Source of the DNA: Garcia nutans
Taxonomy: Eukaryota > Streptophyta > Magnoliopsida > Malpighiales > Euphorbiaceae
NCBI GenBank assembly: GCA_947685225.1
Contig: CANTUV010000024.1
Coordinates: forward strand, 22,586,001 to 22,650,000
Reading direction: 5' to 3'
DNA length: 64,000 nt
Numbering within the stretch: position 1 is the stretch's first letter; every line of letters begins with the position of its first letter. Of this stretch, positions 48,374 through 60,964 are shown in pieces. The translations under genes and the position numbers were made by a program. Under the pieces are notes generated by a model that did not search any database, was not told the origin of the DNA, and worked only from the letters and a program-made list of their open reading frames with translations.

Positions 48374-49846
48374 CTTCATGGAAGGTGATGTATTGTAAGG
48401 ACCACCGCCTTCTGGCTCTTCTTTCTTTCTTTGTTGCCCCTAATGGGTATTCCTTCTCCTCCAAAAACCATCTTATAGTGTCATACCATGCATCATAGTC
48501 TGTATCAGTTTCCATGATTGTCTCATATGCATTGCAAGGAGTTGATGAACTGGTCAAAATCAAAGGCTTAAGGAATTAGTTGACAGGATTTTCCCATACC
48601 GAAGCCAATGTGACTAGGGCATTTGCCATCTGGTTTTCTTCTCTTGGTAGGTGTATAAACCTGCACTCCTTAAAGTTCTTCATCATCATGGTCAAGTAAT
48701 GGTAGTATGGTTTTAACTTCTCTTCTTTCAACTCCCACTCTCCATTTACTTGGGATACTACTAGAAATGAATCGACAAAAACTTCCACCATATCCACCTT
48801 CATAATCATTAGGGTTTCTAAACCAAATATACATGCTTCATACTCCACCATATTATTGGTTGCCCTAAATTTCAACTTCTTGGCTAAAGAGATAAGTTCC
48901 CCTTCAGGCAATTCTAGTATGACTCCCAAACCTGCTCCTTTCTTATTCACTGCCCCGTCAAAATACATTTTTCATCCTTGTACTTCTAGGGCCTCTAAAT
49001 GTTCATCTGGAAATTCCAAGATACCTCTTCGCTATCTGGTAATGGTTGTTGGGCCAAGAATTCTACCATTGCTCTTCCTTTGATTATTTTCCTGGTTACA
49101 TACTCAATCTTAAATTCTTCCAATATTATCAACCATCGCCCATACTTCCCAATCAAAGAGGGTTTCTCCCTTAAGTACTTCATTGGATCCAACCTGAAAA
49201 TTGCTTGCACACTATAAGATTGAAAGTAATGCCACAACTTCTTAGAAGACCAAACCACAGCTATACAAGTGTTTCCAATGATACTATTCTTAATTTCATA
49301 AGGTAGGAGCTTTCTACTCAAATAGTAAACTGCATGCTCAATCCCTGACTCATCGGTTAGGGCTAGCATGGCTCCTATTGACTCTTCTTCTACTTCTAAG
49401 TATAGTAATAAGGATTTATCGGGTTTAGATGGTTTCAAAATAAGTGGATTTAGTATATACTCCTTTATTCGCTTAAAGGCCTTTTGACACTCTTCATTCC
49501 ATAGGACTGGCTGATTCTTTTTAAGCAATTTGAAGATAGGTTCATAGATTGTGGTAAGCTTTACTGTAAACCTGCTAATGTACTACAATTTGCCAATGAA
49601 TCCTCAAACTTCTCTCTCCGTTTTAGTGGCTTGCATATTCCTGATTGCTTTAACTTTGTCAGGGTCAATCTCAATGCCATTTGGACCAATCACATGTCCC
49701 TACAATTTGCTTGAGATAACCCCAAACACACACTTCTTTGGGGTTTAATCTTAACTTATAATTTACTGCTCTTTTGAAGAATAATTCTAAATTTTGGAAG
49801 TGTTGTTCTCTTGTATCTGACTTCACCAACATATCATCAACATACA
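48374..49846 (-). pseudogene. RT, RNase H and second RNase H of Tat/Ogre-like pol H
   Basis: On the minus strand, RT starts at the YVDD motif (about 49828-49845), cut there by LTR G. It continues through the thumb and connection (IEIDPDKVKAI) and RNase H (48995-49528: WNEECQKAFKRIKEYI, VYYLSRKL). A second RNase H-like domain is at 48576-48968 (YFDGAVNKKGAGLGVIL, HLPREENQMANAL). Having two RNase H domains is a mark of the Tat/Ogre clade. Several stops break the RT part. The frame then runs (YPLGATKKERRAR..YITFHEE) to the D insertion and on to integrase at 36529. Confidence 0.88.
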
Positions 49847-50499
49847 TGTCGACCCTTAATTTTTGACCCAGTCCGGTCCAATATATTTTAATTAGTCCGA
49901 ATAATTTTTGTATTGTCTAATATATATTTTAGTCCAAAAAACAATTTTTGTTATTTTAAGTAAGTAATATTTGCTTCAAAAATAATAAACAAAATAAATA
50001 AATAAATAAATAAAATGAACAAAAAGTCAGATTGGCCGAAGGCCATTTCGCTCGGAGGATTTTCCTGTAACCAAAATGGCCCGCAGGCGCATTTCTCCCG
50101 TAGCTGAGGCAGCTTTTTTGCCAGCGCATTTTTTCCGCAGTAAAATTTTTTTCTCTAGTGCATTTTTTCCGCAGCAGTTTTTTTTCGCCAGCGAAATTTT
50201 CTGACGCAAAATTTCCAAAACCTAATACAATTAGGTTTTGATTTCCTTTTCTTATTCTGTAATGTATGCCATGAGTAACTAGGAAAAAAATCATAAAAAC
50301 TTGGATAAATAAGGAGGAAGAGGGAAAAAGGGAATTAGAAATTAGGAGGAAAATTGAAAGAGTTTGAAACCGAATTTGTGAAGGAAACTTTAATCAAGCT
50401 GATTTTTCTTTTGAGGCAGTAGAAAAGCAATAATAAATGATCAAAGACAGCAACTGCCTTTGTTTTAATTCATCCAAGAAGAATTATTTTTGCAGAAAC
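49847..50499 (+). repeat. 5' LTR of G, first part
   Basis: Starts TGTCGACCCTTAATTTTTGACC, nearly the same as solo LTR C. It contains an (AAAT)n run at 49993-50014. E inserted at 50499 (GAAAC). Confidence 0.88.
49993..50014 (+). repeat. AAAT microsatellite in LTR G
   Basis: Five tandem 'aaat' units; absent from LTR C, so it arose after the copies split. Confidence 0.85.
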
Positions 50500-52204
50500 T
50501 GTTGCGCTCGAATTAACTCTACCACAAAGCGTCACTCGCAAGTATACGAGGTAGCTGTAGCAAAGGTGATCGCCCCAAGGTCATCTCACAAGGAAGCTAA
50601 AGTAGCTAATTGATTATCAGATTATAAATAACAAGTAATGAATAAATTTAAATCGCTAACTAATGAAGAAGATTGATTGAAGTTTAAAACAAATAAAAGT
50701 AAACTAAACTGATGTTTTGATTCACTTAATAGAAATGTCTAGGGTTTGCACTTCTCTGATACTTATATGTATGAACGGTTATTCCTCTTAACCAATTTAA
50801 TTTCAAAGATTAAATCTCAAGCAACTTAATTAATTGAATAAAGGAAATAAGCTCTCGCATTCAAACCTCTCTCAAATAATCTTGTTCCAATTGAAATAAT
50901 CTTTTCCTAGGTTATATCTCTAATTCACCTAAGTCCTTAATTGAATTGTTCCAACATTAGACTTCATCTCTCAATCCATCATCTAATACCTAAAACACAT
51001 AATTGGTGGCCGATCAATTATATATTAACAATATTTCATTCAGTAAAGGCTTAAAGAAATAATTGAGTTAAGAGTAATAACCAATTCATACCAATCATAG
51101 CAAATCCATACAAACCCTAGACTAGATCAAATTAGTTCATATTGCTATCAAACATACTCATCTCATTAATATTCAAAGAAATCAATTTAGACATAATAAT
51201 ATCCATAAATACATTTCCAATGAAAATAAAGAGAATAAGTTCAAGAACAAAACCAAATTACAAACTCCTTGAAGCTTCTGAAGAATCTCTTGTTCAAATC
51301 TTGCAAGAAGGATGTATCAATGGCATGAACAATCTAATCTAACTAGTTTAATCCACAGTGTAATCCAAATTAGAGAAAACAAATGTAAAACCCTAAGTTC
51401 TTCTCTTTGATGGCTCAATCTCAGCTCCCAAAATCTCAACAACCTCTTAAGAAAACCCTAAATCCATATTTATACGAATCCCCGCTTTTAAAAATCCGCA
51501 TTGCCTTTGGTCCAAGAGAGACACGGCCAAGTTAGAAGAGACTTAGTCGTGTTGGAGTGCATTGGAGGGACACGGCCAGTGACTTGGCCGTGTCCCTTGC
51601 TTGTGTTCGCTACTGCTTGCTTTTGATATTTTCTTCTTTGGTTGAGTGACACGGCCGTGTTGGACCTTTTTGGAGGGACACGGCCAGTGACTTGGCCGTG
51701 TCCCTTGCCTGTGTTTGCTTCTGTGAGAATTGCTCTTCTTTGCTTTGGATTTTGGTGAGACACGGCCAAGTTAGAGCAACTTTGTAGTGTTGGAGCATTT
51801 TTGGAGGGACACGGCCACTAACTTGGCCGTGTCCCTTGAGTGTGTCCCTCTCTGTGTCTTGAACTTCCTTTTAACTTGGTATGGGACACGGCCAGTGACT
51901 TGGCCATGTCCTTTGCCTGTGTCAGCTACTGTCCCTTTTTTCCTTCAATTTGCTTCCTTGCCTTTTTTAGCATAAAACAAAACTCAAACAAACTGTAAAC
52001 AAGAAGTAAATAAACAATAACCAACAAAACATAAACACCATACTAAAAACTAGATCAAAAATAACATAAACAATGAAATAAACTAAAACTACCAAAATTA
52101 ATGAAAACACTAAACAAACCGATTAAAACTAACAAAATACCTAAATAAAACAATAATTATTATAATAAACAAGACACAAATCTATAACAAAAACTAATAA
52201 AACA
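50500..52204 (-). repeat. 3' LTR of element E
   Basis: 1705 bp. It has a TATA box (revcomp TATAAATAT, 51466-51474) and the GACACGGCC palindrome block at 51515-51925. It lacks about 22 bp present in the 5' LTR. Confidence 0.9.
51515..51925. repeat. GACACGGCC/GGCCGTGTC palindrome block, 3' LTR of E
   Basis: Repeated 'gggacacggccagtgacttggccgtgtcccttg' units, each a near-perfect hairpin, spaced about 80-110 bp. In LTR E they lie downstream of the TATA box on the plus-strand map, that is upstream of it in transcription. Confidence 0.8.
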
Positions 52205-52218
52205 ACTACCCCACACTT
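52205..52218 (-). other. Polypurine tract of element E
   Basis: On the minus strand 'aagtgtggggtagt' next to the 3' LTR, similar to Athila tracts. Confidence 0.8.
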
Positions 52219-53772
52219 ATAACTTTGCTTGTCCTCAAGCAAATTCACATGGCATAAATTAAAAACTCAAACAACCTTAACTATAATTCCAGCATATAAG
52301 ATGAAATCCTTTAAGACTCAGCCATAAATATTTGCATCTTACTTCAATCAAGGATTTTCTTAACTCATTCATTAATCCAGACATACAAATCTTATCTCTC
52401 ATCTAAGTGTTTCACTCGATTTCAAAGGTTAATTCACTCAAACCACTCATGACTGCATACTACCATAAACTTGCTTAATTATCCAATCTCCCTCACTGAC
52501 TTTCTCAAGAAATAATCTGAAGGTCTTTTATTTGGATGTAATGGGGCTAAGGTAAAGGTGTGAGAAAAGACATTTAAGCTGGAGCATCAAGAAATGGAGT
52601 ATCTAAATTAGACAATACTCTTGCTAAGAAACTCATAGCTCCCTCAAATGGCATATTCACCAACCCTTGATAATTCACACACTTGTATACTTAAAGAAAA
52701 ATACATGAGTCGACATTCCTCTTTTGATAACCAATGCTAGAACATATATGAATTTTGTATATATATATCTTTTTTTTTCTCTTTTTTTTTATCATATATA
52801 AATTTTTTTTCTTTCTTTTTTTAAAATACATATATATACAAAAAATAACATTGCATAGAACATCTAGCTTAAAATGTAGAGGAAAAGAATAATCAACTCT
52901 TAATCAAATACAATGTGCACAGTATGCATTTCAACCCCAAATAGCAATACCATTTTTTTTTAATTTGCTTACCCCACACTTTGAAATAAACCACCCTATT
53001 GTCATATAATAAGAACTCCATTCCTTAATGCAGGTATGATGATAATAAGAGAAAGTTGAGCTGTGAATTGTGTTGATCAAACAAGAAAAGGTCAAAGGCT
53101 CAACTTGGCTCATTAAGGAATTCAATATTAAGGGAGGTCTTTTTAAGCTAAAAGGCTAACCTAATTTGCCTTCATCATTTTAAAACTTGAGATTAAATCA
53201 TAATGTGAGTTCAATTAGTATGCAAAAGCAACCTCTAGAGATGCAAAATCATAAAGGTGCACACTTAAGAAAAGAAAATCAACTGATAATAATATCAAAT
53301 TATGAGGCTCAAAACTCACACAGGTGGGTTCTCAAAGATTTATATGTCATAAATTGTAGAATGTGAAAATTGATCCTGAATGAATTCAAATGCTAATCTC
53401 TATGCTGATACTAAAGTCTCAACTATAATGCTAAAATCACAGAAAAGATCAATAAGATTTCAACAATTATGCCATGCACAACAAACACAATAAACAAAAC
53501 AAAACAAAAATTAAAGAAAATCTTAAAGATTACTCCACACTTTAGAATTTACATTGTCCTCAATGGAAACAAGAATAATAAAGAAAAAGAGTTAAAGGAC
53601 AACCTGTCTTCCATCGTACCATGGTGAGGCAAAACCCTAACTTTTCATCACAAACACAAAAGTTGAAAAACAAAAGTACAATATATGAAAATAAAATATC
53701 CAAATATAAAATGTTAACATGAAAAACAATAACAAAAATACACTAAACAAAATAAAGCAAGGAACTCAAAAT
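52219..53772. other. Non-coding spacer of element E
   Basis: No gene seen. It has low-complexity T-runs and (TA)n (52750-52840) and AT-rich sequence between the env-position ORF and the polypurine tract, a normal feature of Athila elements. Confidence 0.65.
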
Positions 53773-54894
53773 CTATGGAAAAGGCGGGAGTGAAGATGAT
53801 GCAGCCGAGGGGTGTAGACTCAAAATCTTTGCAAAGTTGCTATCAATCTGTTCCAACTGCTGCAAGACCTCAGCATGGTTATGGTCCACCTTGCCCTCTA
53901 GTCGATCTACCTTTCTCTCCAGAGCCTCAATCCTAATAAGCACCTCTTGATGTTATGATACCGGAGCATCCTCATCTAGATCAAAAGAATCCGAGTCAGA
54001 CTCTTCTTGGACCCATGCTCTCTTCTGCCTGTCCCCCGGTGCCTCTGGCTCAGTTGAAGCCATCATATAAGCTCCTTTTCTGTGCACCACCATGTGCATC
54101 TTCTCTAGTGTAGCTAAATCCAAAGATTCATTACCCGAAATTCTAGTCATGCGACTAGTACTCGGGTCAAAATCCTCAACAAGGGCTACTGCTAATATGC
54201 TAATCAACCCTCCAACACAAATTGCCCCCTTCCTTTTATTAGCCACAGTATCAAAAATATCGACTAACCAATAGCTGGCACTAACAGGCATTGCATTACA
54301 AGCACAATCCAGGAAAAATAGCTCACTCAATTCCACCACACCCGGGCTCTCTTTCCGAGCAAAGAATCCGCAAGACATGAAATGATGCAAATACCTCAAA
54401 GCGGAATTTCTTAATTTAGATGCCTTGGCCGATTTGGCCACATAGGTCCCCGAGCCTAATGCTCCCCAAGCAAATTATTGTTTAAATTCTTTAGGTACCA
54501 ACCTTTCCCCATGCTGATGGAAACCATATATAGCATTCAACTGTTCAATATTAAGCACAAATGATTTACCCAGCAATTTAAAACTCATTCTAGTGCAGAT
54601 TTTCTTATCATCTCTTTCAACCTTAAGAGATGTCAGAAATTCCAAAGTCAGCTCCTCAAACTGCAAAGGCCGCAAGGAGACTAGATTCTCCCACCCAAGA
54701 ATTTGCACATAACGATAAAAATTAGTCCTAATTTGCAGAGCATCAAGTGATTCATCATTAACATACCTCGTTGGGAAAAAACCCCGAGCCAAAAGATTTA
54801 CTCTCTTCAAAGATGATATTGATGAAGAGGAAGAAGCTCCTTCGGTTGTAGGCCTCTTCTTCTTGTGATGTGAAACTATCTTTGTTCTTGGCAT
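53773..54894 (-). pseudogene. Athila-type ORF in the env position (element E)
   Basis: One frame of about 374 codons from ATG 54894 to TAG 53773, broken by stops at 54475 and 53953. The N-terminus is basic and Ser-rich (HHKKKRPTTEGASSSSS). The middle (RGFFPTRYVNDESLDAL, YVQILGWENL, LNAIYGFH) matches the plant-retrotransposon 'Athila ORF' family as I know it. The C-terminal part after 53953 (LERKVDRLEGKVDHNHAEV) looks like a coiled coil. I see no signal peptide or transmembrane segment, so envelope function is not supported. It is known to be common downstream of pol in Athila; its role is unknown. Confidence 0.75.
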
Positions 54895-55139
54895 CTTGAG
54901 AAATTTGAAAAATTCAACACCAAAACTTGATTAAATCAAACTTTTATGAGAAAAGAAGAAGTTTTAATGGATTATTTTTAGTTTTAGTGAAGAAATTTTA
55001 GGTTTAATGGAGGATTTGGTGCTTGGAAACACAAGTTATGGAGGTTTGGTGAGAGAGAAAATGAAAGAGCGAGAGAGAGATATGAAAGAGAACTAGGGAT
55101 TGAATGGAACATCTGTGCAAAAATCATGGCTTTTTAAAG

Positions 55140-55410
55140 TGAACAAGTGGGAGACACGGCCAAGTTGTGGGCAACACGGTCGTGTCATGTGTTTTTTGAG
55201 GGACACGGCCAGTGACTTGGCCGTGTCCCATGGGCATGTTCATCTCTGTGAAGAAAACCTACAAAAAATAAAATCAAAGAAAAATTGGTGAAGCTTGGCC
55301 GTGTCCAAGTGACACTGTGCAAAAATTTTGTTTTATGAGGCTTGGCCGTGTCCCATGTGACACAGCCAAGGGACACGGCCAAGCTCCTTGGCCGTGTCTC
55401 CTTCTGCCAC
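55140..55410. repeat. GACACGGCC palindrome block, internal region of E
   Basis: The same palindromic units as in the LTRs of E, here between the env-position ORF and pol, including 'gacacggccagtgacttggccgtgtc' and 'gacacggccaagctccttggccgtgtc'. Confidence 0.8.
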
Positions 55411-55706
55411 GTTTACCCTTTTCTTTTTTTTTTCTTTTTTTTAAATTTGAGATCTTTTCTTAAAGATTTTGCAAACCTTCTCCTTTAAACCACCCTGAAA
55501 CACAAAATAAAAACCTATCAAAGCACCATTCCATTTATTTAAACCGAACATAAAATCAAAATTTACTAAATTTAAAATTACAACTATGAAAAGAAATACA
55601 AACTGATGGGTTGCCTCCCATTTAGCTCTTCTTTAGTGTCATAAAGCTGGACATCATGCAAGGCCTAGGGATCATGGATCAAAGTGCTGTCAATGATCCT
55701 CACTTC

Positions 55707-57147
55707 TTAAAATCCTTCATTGTATGGTTTAACTCTCTGTCCATTCACTTTAAAAGTCTCACTTGTTCGAGAGTTAAGCAATTCAATGGCACCAGAAGGA
55801 TACACCTGAGTTATCTCGAAAGGACTACTCCATCGAGACTTGAGTTTACCTAGAAAAAGACGGAGTCAAGAGTTAAAAAGTAAAACTTTCATACCTGGAC
55901 TCAATGTCTTTCACACTATAATTCTGTCATGAAGTGCTTTAGTGTGATCCTTGTAAATTCTCGAGCTCTCATATGCCTCATTTCTCAGCTCATCTAACTC
56001 TGAAATTTGCAGAAATCGTTCTCTCTTCGCTTTGTCCAAGTCCAAATTCAGAGTCTTGATTGCCCAATACGCTCTGTGCTCCAACTCTACTGGTAAGTGA
56101 CAAGCTTTTCCAAACACCAATCGGTATGGACTCATACCAAGAGGAGTTTTGAAAGCAGTCTGATATGCCCATAGTGCATCATGCAATCTACTTGCCCAAT
56201 CCTTCCTTGATAAGTTCACTATTTTCTCCAGAATTCCTTTAATCTGCTTGTTGGATGTTTCCACTTCTCCAGAAGTCTGTGGATGATATGGGGTCGCCAC
56301 CTTATGCTTCACACCAGATTTGTGCATTAACTTCTCAAAAAGCCTATTGCAAAAATGATTTCCCCCATCACTGACTATCACTCTTGGTGTGCCAAATCTG
56401 CTAAGAATGTTTTACTTCACAAATTCAACCACATTAGCATCATTAGTACGGGTGGGGATTGCCTCCACCCATTTGGAAACATAATCAACAGCAACTAAAA
56501 TATATTCATAATCAAAGGGCATAGGGAAAGGACCCATGAAGTCTATTCTCCACACATCAAACAGTTCAACAACAATATATGATTGAAGGGGCATTTCATT
56601 TCTCCTCCCAATGTTACCTACTCTTTGGCAACGATCACAGTGCTTACAATACTCTTGAGCATCTTTAAATAAGGTAGGCCAGTAAAAACCACTTTGAAGC
56701 ACCTTTTCTGTAGTCTTTCTTCCTCCAAAATGACCCCCACAGTGAAGGTCATGACAAAATTGAAGAACACTCAATTGTTCTTCCTCAGATACACACCTGC
56801 GAACTATCTCATCTTTGCATATCCGAAATAGATAAGGTTCATCCCATAAATAAAACTTACTCAAGTGTAAAAACCTTTTCTTTTCCTGAAATGACATGTT
56901 AGTACGCAATATACCACAAGCAAGATAGTTAGCAATATCTGCAAACCAAGGTGCATCAAATACCACAAACAGCTGCTCATCAGGAAATGCTTCTAAATTT
57001 TTATGAATGCTATCAGATGCAAGATTTTCACTAAAGAAGGGTAATCTAGATAAATGATCAGCTACCACATTCTCACTACCCTTAGTATCTTTGATTTGGA
57101 AATCAAATTCTTGCAATAACAACACCCATCTAATTAACCTTGATTCT
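55707..57147 (-). pseudogene. RNase H end and integrase of Athila pol (element E)
   Basis: After the deletion junction, the frame begins with the last part of RNase H (LIRWVLLLQEFDF, VVADHLSRL). Integrase follows: zinc-binding H-H-C-C (HDLHCGGHFGGRKT..HCDRCQR), core residues IDFMGPFP and IVSDGGNHF with the glutamate region NKQIKGILEK. It continues to about 55707 (VYPSGAIEL..VNGQRVKPYN). Stops lie at 56412 (TAA), 55911 (TAG) and one near 55870. All are in one frame. Confidence 0.88.
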
Positions 57148-59817
57148 ATGCATGCACATTGAAGGGCTAATACCCTTGATGTCACTCAATCCCCATCCTA
57201 TTGCTTTTTTCAATCTTTTAAGCTCACTGACTAACCTCATCTCCTCCTCTTCACTAAGTTCACTAGATATTATCACAGGTAAGGTATTGTGATCTCCTAA
57301 AAACACATATTTCAGATTCTTAGGTAACTCTTTCAGCTCTAACTCAAGTGAAGGGTTCTTCTCTTCTTTTTGAATGGGGGGAAATTCAAAAACCGGGTCC
57401 TCCTTAAGCTCCTCTATTTCAACACCCTCTAAAGTCTCAAGGCAACTGGCTATTTCTGCATCAAAAATATCCAAATCACTCTCTAAGGTCAATGCCGGCT
57501 CCAATTTATCAGAGGAACCTGTCTGCAAGAAAACATCTAAAACAACTGCATCAACACAATCAATGAAAGAACAATCCTCATATAAAGCAGTTGTAGGAAT
57601 AGGAGAAGTGTTAAAAATGGAAAATTCAACAGTTTGTCCCAAAACAGTCATTGATAATTTACCATTTTTAACATCTATCAAAGTGTTGGTAGTTGCAATA
57701 AAAGGCCTACCCAGCAGAATAGTGTGTGCAAATGGTGAAGGGTTACTTCCTTCCATGTCAAGTACTATGAAATCCACAGGTACTATTAACCCTCCAACCT
57801 TAACTAACACATCTTCTATAACCCCTTTCGAGAATCTAAGAGATCTATCAGCTAATTGCAACACCATTTTTGTAGGTTTAAGTTCCCCTAGTTCTAAATC
57901 AAGGTACACAGAATAAGGCATTAAATTCACACTGGCTCCTAAGTCACACATGCCATCAGTACCCTTTCCATTCCCCATAGTAATTTGAATAATAAAACTT
58001 CCAGGATCCTTTAGCTTAGGAGGTATTTTATGCTGCAAAACAACACTAGCTACCTCTGAAACTATCACCTTTTCATTCGGCTCATACCTCTTTTTCTTGG
58101 TATTCAGTTCTTTGAAGAATTTAGCATAAGTCGGCATGTTCTTAATTGCTTCAAGTAAGGGTAAGTTGATACTTACCTTAGACAGCATGTTGAAGATATT
58201 TGAAAATTGCTTATCTTTTTTATCATCCTTCAACCTGCTGGGGAATGGTATAGGTGGCCGGTATGGATTGCTTGCCTTGTGCAAATCTGTTGTAGGGGAC
58301 TTCTCCATTGATCTTTCTTCAGCACCTTTGTTCTCTCGTTCTCCTTCCTTTTTATTCTCTTGCTCACCTACATTCATAGAATTATTTTCAACATTATTGT
58401 TAATTACCTTGCCACTTCTAAGAACAGTCACTGATTGTGCCTGCTCAGGTTGACTTGGGAACTTGCCCTTTTGTTGAATCTGCATCTGTTGAGCAAGTTG
58501 CCCCACTTGGGTCTCCAACTTCTTAAAAGATGCTTCTAGTGAATCCAGCCTCTTGTTGTTCATCTCTTGATTTTTAGCACTGACTTGGATAAAAGCCTGC
58601 AAACTTTCTTCCAAACTCTCTCTCTTAGGCTGCCCTTGATTTGAGGATTGACCCTGCTGTTGGTTCTGTCTCTGGAGCAATTGGAAAGGCTGTTGAGCAT
58701 TATTTGTTGTCCAGGAAAAATTTGGGTGATTCCTCCAACAAGGATTATAAGAATTGGAGTAAGGATCATTCCGGGCCCTTGGTTGAAATCCCCCCATAGC
58801 ATTGACTTGCTCAGCTTCATTACCAAAAGACTCATATGCAGAGGGGCATATATTTGCTCCATGCCCGAATATCCCATAGATTCCACACACTTCTTGAGTA
58901 GATGAAGAAATATTGTTCTTCATGTTCAGCATTTGCACCTGTCTTGTCAATTCAGCTATTTGACTAACCATTTCACTATTGGCTTCCAATTGATTCACCC
59001 CTTTACTTCTTCCCCTTACACTCTTTTGTTGAGAATTAGCTCCCAACATCTCAAAGATCTCATAAGTCTCATCAGCTGTCTTTTCTCCCATGGCTCCCCC
59101 AGCTGCATTGTCAACAGTGTTCTGAAATTGCTGGGTTAGACCATCATAGAAAAATTGATTAAGAAGTTGAAGTGGGTAGTGATGATGTGGACACTGGATC
59201 AATAGCATCTTAAATCTGTCCCAAGCCTCATGAAATGACTCTCCTTCAAATTGATAGAATGTAGCAATCTTCCCTCTCAATTCAGCTGTCTTTTGATGTG
59301 AATAAAACTTGCCCATGAATTTGTTATAAACTTGCTCCCAAGTTGTCAAAGAGTTTTCGGGCAACATCATAAGCCAACTCTTTGCCCTATCCTTCAAAGT
59401 ATAAGGGAAACATCTCATCCTCAATTGATCTTCTGTTAGTCCTCCCAAAGGAAAAGTGTTGAGGGTAGAATAAAAATCCCGAATAAAGTTCAGAGGATCT
59501 TCATTTGGAACTCCATAGAATGATGGCAGCATGTTGTAGTGAATGTTCTTCAACTCATAATTTCTTGCTTCTGTCAGTCTTATGCAAGAGGTGGAAGTTC
59601 CAATGACAGGTCTAGCAAAGTCTCTCATCGTTCTTTGCCTTTCTTCAGCCATTTTAACAGATTGTGCAGATTTTGACTCAAAATCAGAAGTGTCCTCCTC
59701 TGTAGTATCAAATCCTGTGTACAGTTTAAACTCTTCCCTACTCCTTTTCACTCTCTGAATTTCTGGAATGACGGGGTATAGCTCTCCTCCAAGTGATCTC
59801 CTGCCTTGTATAAACAA
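57148..59817 (-). CDS. Gag-protease of Athila element E
   Basis: A frame of 895 codons, open from ATG 59817. Capsid domain at about residues 95-270 (YGVPNEDPLNFIRDF, RCFPYTLKDRAKSW, FHEAWDRFKMLL). A possible zinc knuckle near 310 reads CGIYGIFGHGANIC, with Tyr where the second Cys is expected. A Gln-rich coiled region lies at 380-470. Protease has DLGASVNLMPYSVY (Asp625). The last residues (IGWGLSDIKGISPSMCMH) are the start of RT, after which the sequence jumps to the RNase H end and a stop falls at 57130. Gag and protease might still be made; RT cannot. Confidence 0.88.
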
Positions 59818-59927
59818 AAATTTCTAGAAAAAGAAATTATTAAAAACAAAAGAAAAATAAAATCAAAAGTAAACAATGAAAAATAATCTAAAATATCTAA
59901 ACTAATAAACAATTACGCCAATTAGCT

Positions 59928-59945
59928 TCCTCGGCAACGGCTCCA
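59928..59945 (-). other. Primer-binding site of element E
   Basis: On the minus strand TGGAGCCGTTGCCGAGGA, an Athila-type PBS (usual form TGGCGCCGTTGCCGGGGA), six bases from the LTR. Confidence 0.88.
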
Positions 59946-60916
59946 AAAACTTGTTGCGCTCGAATTAACTCTACCACAAAGCGTCACTCACAAGTATACG
60001 AGGTAGCTGTAGCAAAAATGATCGCCCCAAGGTCGTCTCACAAGGAAGCTAAAGTAGCTAATTGATTATCAGATTATAAATAACAAGTAATGAATAAATT
60101 TAAATCGCTAACTAATGAAGAAGATTGATTGAAGTTTAAAACAAATAAAAGTAAACTAAACTGATGTTTTGATTCACTTAATAGAAAGGTCTAGGGTTTG
60201 CACTTCTCTGCTACTTATATGTATGAACGGTTATTCCTCTTAACCAAATTAATTTTAAAGATTAAATCTCAAGCAACTTAATTAATTGAATAAAGGAAAT
60301 AAGCTCCCGCATTCAAACCTCTCTCAAATAATCTTGTTCCAATTGAAATAATCTTTTCCTAGGTTATATCTCTAATTCACCTAAGTCCTTAATTGAATTG
60401 TTCCAGCATTAGACTTCATCTCTCAATCCATCATCTAATACCTAAAACACATAATTGGTAGCCAATAAATTATATATTAACAATATTTCATTCAATAAAG
60501 GCTTAAAGAAATAATTGAGTTGAGAGTAATAACCAATTCATACAATCATAGCAAATCCATACAAACCCTAGACTAGATCAAATTAGTTCATATTGCTATC
60601 AAACATACTCATCTCATTAATATTCAAAGAAATCAATTTAGACATGATAATATCCATAAATACAATTCCAATGAAAATGAAGAGAATAAGTTCAAGAACA
60701 AAAACAAATTACAAACTCCTTGAAGCTTCTGAAGAATCTCTTGTTCAAATCTTGCAAGAAGGATGTATCAATGGCATGAACAATCTAATCTAACTAGTTT
60801 AATCCATAGTGTAATCCAAATTAGAGAAAACAAATGTAAAACCCTAAGTTCTTCTCTTTGACGGCTCAATCTCAGCTCCTAAAATCTCAACAACCTCTTA
60901 AGAAAACCCTAAATCC

Positions 60917-60925
60917 ATATTTATA
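60917..60925 (-). promoter_or_regulatory. TATA box of 5' LTR of E
   Basis: On the minus strand TATAAATAT, in 'cgtataaatatggattt'. It is also present in the other LTR at 51466-51474. Confidence 0.7.
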
Positions 60926-60964
60926 CGAATCCCCGCTTTTAAAAATCCGCATTGCCTTTGGTCC

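Noticed and set aside
51515..51925. Regular palindromic repeats resembling a CRISPR array
   Set aside because: Units and spacers are irregular, spacers are related to each other, the units lie in plant LTRs and no cas gene is present.
52740..52850. T-rich and TA-rich stretch as an origin or terminator
   Set aside because: Simple sequence in the spacer of Athila E; nothing supports a specific function.
53773..54894. A true envelope gene in Athila E
   Set aside because: No signal peptide, transmembrane segment or fusion-like region is visible; only the position resembles env.
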